Source: Actinomycetota bacterium (GTDB lineage: Bacteria; Actinomycetota; Geothermincolia; Geothermincolales; RBG-13-55-18). From it: 64,000 nucleotides of DNA. Position numbers and translations under genes: made by a program. Under the pieces are notes generated by a model, which saw only the letters and a list, made by a program, of their open reading frames with translations, did not search any database and was not told where the DNA came from. Each line of letters opens with the position of its first letter. Position 1 is the first letter of the stretch. The DNA lies in the NCBI GenBank assembly GCA_014360685.1, contig JACIXB010000014.1, positions 62,001-126,000 on the forward strand. Reading direction: 5' to 3'. Below, one piece after another: positions 62,379 to 64,000 of this stretch.

Positions 62379-62989
62379 GTTTTTCCCTCCTCGCGCGGCG
62401 GAAGGGGGCGGTCACGGCTGACCACCCGGAGATCGGCCTCCTCGCGCAGGGCCCGGGGATCGAAGCCCAGGGGCACGGAGACCTCGGGCCGACGGTAATA
62501 GGACATGAAAAGGGGCATCCCCGAGAGTAGGGCCGTTCCCCGGAGGAGGGGATTACGCGAGGAGAGGAGGCGCTGGAGGAATTCTTCCTTCCCTTCGTTC
62601 GATAGCCGGGAAAAGGCTTTTCCGGTGAGCAGGAGAGAGAGGAACCGCAGGCTGGAAAGGCACACGCGGTAGAGGTATGGGAGTTCCGGCGCTCCCGCCC
62701 CGAAGTACTCTTCCAGGAAGGAAAGCTGTTCCTCCTCTTCGGGAGGGGGAAGGTGCTCCGATTCCCCGACGAAGGCGCGCATGAGTTCTTCCACGAAGGA
62801 TCGCGGCAAGGGCCTCAATTCCCCGTCCTTCCTTCCTCTTTCTCCCCTGTGGAGTCCGGACGGTTGCCGAGACGCGGCGTTTTCACCGGTCACGTTCCCT
62901 TCAAGCCGGCTCGGGGAAACCGCTAGGTCTCCGGGCTGGGATGCCGCCGACCATTGGCCGGCTTCCTCTCGCTTTGCCCAGGTTTTCAC
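62375..62989 (-). CDS. putative accessory subunit of the GMC oxidoreductase
   Basis: The C-terminal 130 residues of this gene look like a real helical protein: LPRSFVEELMRAFVGESE, PYLYRVCLSSLRFLSLLLTGKAF, and SRNPLLRGTALLSGMPLFMSYY. The arrangement, a small protein coupled by an ATGA overlap to a GMC oxidoreductase, resembles the gluconate-dehydrogenase small-subunit pairing, but sequence similarity is not evident. The start is uncertain. I give GTG 62989 (204 residues); the first 60 or so residues are of low quality and the true start may be further in. Confidence 0.5.
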   Translation of the reverse strand: MKTWAKREEAGQWSAASQPGDLAVSPSRLEGNVTGENAASRQPSGLHRGERGRKDGELRPLPRSFVEELMRAFVGESEHLPPPEEEEQLSFLEEYFGAGAPELPYLYRVCLSSLRFLSLLLTGKAFSRLSNEGKEEFLQRLLSSRNPLLRGTALLSGMPLFMSYYRRPEVSVPLGFDPRALREEADLRVVSRDRPLPPREEGKT

Positions 62990-63227
62990 CCGGGCCTGCC
63001 TGGCGCCCAGGAGATCAGGCACCAAGGAGATATTATCATAATGGAAGCGGGGATAATGGAAGCGGGAATCCGGCCCGGCCTTCCGCAGCGGGAGCCGACC
63101 GAGAAGGCAGTCACCGGCCGAGAATCGAGAAGGGGGGTTGGGAGAGAACGGGAAGGCCGGCAAGGTGGGGGAGAAGGAGGGATCCCGGCAGGATAAAGGC
63201 AAGACGGAAGGAAAGGGGGGCGGTTCA

Positions 63228-64000
63228 ATGGGTGCCAGGGAAAGCGGCGGCTCGTCTTTCACCAGGTCCGACCACTATTTCCGGGTGGGCAGGCTGCGCT
63301 GCGCGGCCTGGCTGTACCTTCCGGAAGGGGCGCGGAAGCCCCCGGTGGTGGTCATGGCCCACGGCTTCGGGGCCCAGAGGGATTTCGGGCTGCAGCCCTA
63401 CGCGGAGAGGTTCGCATCCCGCGGGCTGGCCGTGTTCCTCTTCGACTACCGGAACTTCGGGGCCAGCGAGGGAAGGCCCCGTAACCTGGTCAACCCCTGG
63501 CGACACCTGCGGGACTGGAGGCACGCCCTTTCCTACGTGCGGTCCCTGGAGGAGGTGGACGGAGAACGCCTGGGCCTGTGGGGGTCTTCCTACAGCGGAG
63601 GGCACGTCATGGTCACCGCCTCCCGGGATGCGCGGGTGCGGGCCGTGTGCGCGCAGGTACCCTTCGTGGACGGCTTTTCCTCCGCCGCCTACACGGGGAT
63701 GAAGCACGCCTGGCAGGCCACCGTGGCCGGGCTGAAGGACCTGGTAAGGGCCCTGACCTTCCGGGAACCCTACTGCGTGCCCATAGTGTCCGAGCCGGAT
63801 ACCTTCGGGGTCATGAACACCCCGGAGAGCAAGCCGGGATACCTGGCCCTGGTACCGGAGGGCAGCGACTGGAGGAACGAGTGCCCGGCACGGGCGGTCC
63901 TCGAGCTGCTTTTTTATCGGCCTGCCCGCAGGGCGCACAGGGTGCGCTGCCCCGCCCTGGTGATTCTCGGGGAGAAGGATTCCCTCATCCGGCCGCGAGC
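63228..64000 (+). CDS. alpha/beta-hydrolase, cut by the window end
   Basis: This frame opens at ATG 63228 after GGAAAGGGGGG and is still open at base 64000, so the gene is partial at its 3' end (257 codons seen). It has the alpha/beta-hydrolase oxyanion motif VVMAHGFGAQRDFGLQPYA near residue 45, DYRNFGASEG (about 80) and the nucleophile elbow GLWGSSYSGG near residue 120. Near the end LVILGEKDSLI offers the acid residue. The catalytic His would lie beyond the window. This pattern fits a broad esterase/acyl hydrolase of the dienelactone-hydrolase or X-Pro peptidase-like type; substrate unknown. Confidence 0.88.
   Translation, partial: MGARESGGSSFTRSDHYFRVGRLRCAAWLYLPEGARKPPVVVMAHGFGAQRDFGLQPYAERFASRGLAVFLFDYRNFGASEGRPRNLVNPWRHLRDWRHALSYVRSLEEVDGERLGLWGSSYSGGHVMVTASRDARVRAVCAQVPFVDGFSSAAYTGMKHAWQATVAGLKDLVRALTFREPYCVPIVSEPDTFGVMNTPESKPGYLALVPEGSDWRNECPARAVLELLFYRPARRAHRVRCPALVILGEKDSLIRPR

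Overview
The window comes from a GC-rich bacterial chromosome, most likely a deep-branching anaerobic actinobacterium of the Geothermincolia/OPB41 kind. This placement is an inference. It rests on high GC with short AT-rich promoter islands, strong AGGAGG ribosome binding sites, a secreted protein built of repeats marked by WYFAEG and ERPMYFRY, and a set of oxygen-sensitive or anaerobic enzymes (a glycyl radical enzyme with two radical-SAM activators, a CCG-type Fe-S protein, B12 mutases). No rRNA, tRNA, CRISPR array or insertion sequence was recognised.

Layout. 0-5 kb: a PadR regulator with a self-overlapping operator promoter, small zinc proteins, an hspR/hsp20 heat-shock pair and a split UxaA-type dehydratase. 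6-15 kb: a secreted protein with a caspase-like domain, then addBA recombination nucleases on the minus strand. 15-24 kb: a flavin oxidase/FixC/FixX electron-transfer operon, an acyl-CoA dehydrogenase with a CCG Fe-S protein, and an ABC exporter. 25-31 kb: a geranylgeranyl-reductase-type flavoprotein, an HgcC-like AbrB protein with ArsM, a CrtC-like protein and an M20 peptidase. 32-36 kb: two paralogous proteins of unknown function with duplicated zinc-ribbon modules, the tail of a third decayed copy, and an EamA transporter. 36-42 kb: two-subunit pyruvate carboxylase (or oxaloacetate decarboxylase), BioY and BirA. 42-58 kb: the most interesting part, described next. 59-64 kb: a pentapeptide-repeat protein, a GMC oxidoreductase with a small partner, and an alpha/beta hydrolase cut by the window end.

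The 42-58 kb region reads as a complete candidate pathway for anaerobic activation of a hydrocarbon-like substrate by addition to fumarate. It holds a benzylsuccinate/alkylsuccinate-synthase-type glycyl radical enzyme, two small Cys-rich subunits, two activases and three paralogous small zinc-ribbon proteins. It also holds an acyl-CoA synthetase, a divergent B12 mutase with a separate B12 subunit, and a crotonase-fold protein that aligns best with methylmalonyl-CoA decarboxylase. The expected order is substrate + fumarate -> substituted succinate -> CoA thioester -> carbon-skeleton rearrangement -> decarboxylation -> beta-oxidation. Pyruvate carboxylase, with biotin uptake and attachment, could supply the C4 acids. 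The acyl-CoA dehydrogenase, FixC/X and CCG proteins could handle the beta-oxidation electrons.

A shared operator-like inverted repeat, AAGTTYA-N7-TRAACTT, recurs in AT-rich promoter islands upstream of the 32.5-kb paralogue, bioY/birA, the glycyl radical enzyme (two sites), the acyl-CoA synthetase, the MmgE/PrpD gene and the mutase (two sites). It ties these genes into one apparent regulon. This is a pattern read by eye and needs a genome-wide motif search.
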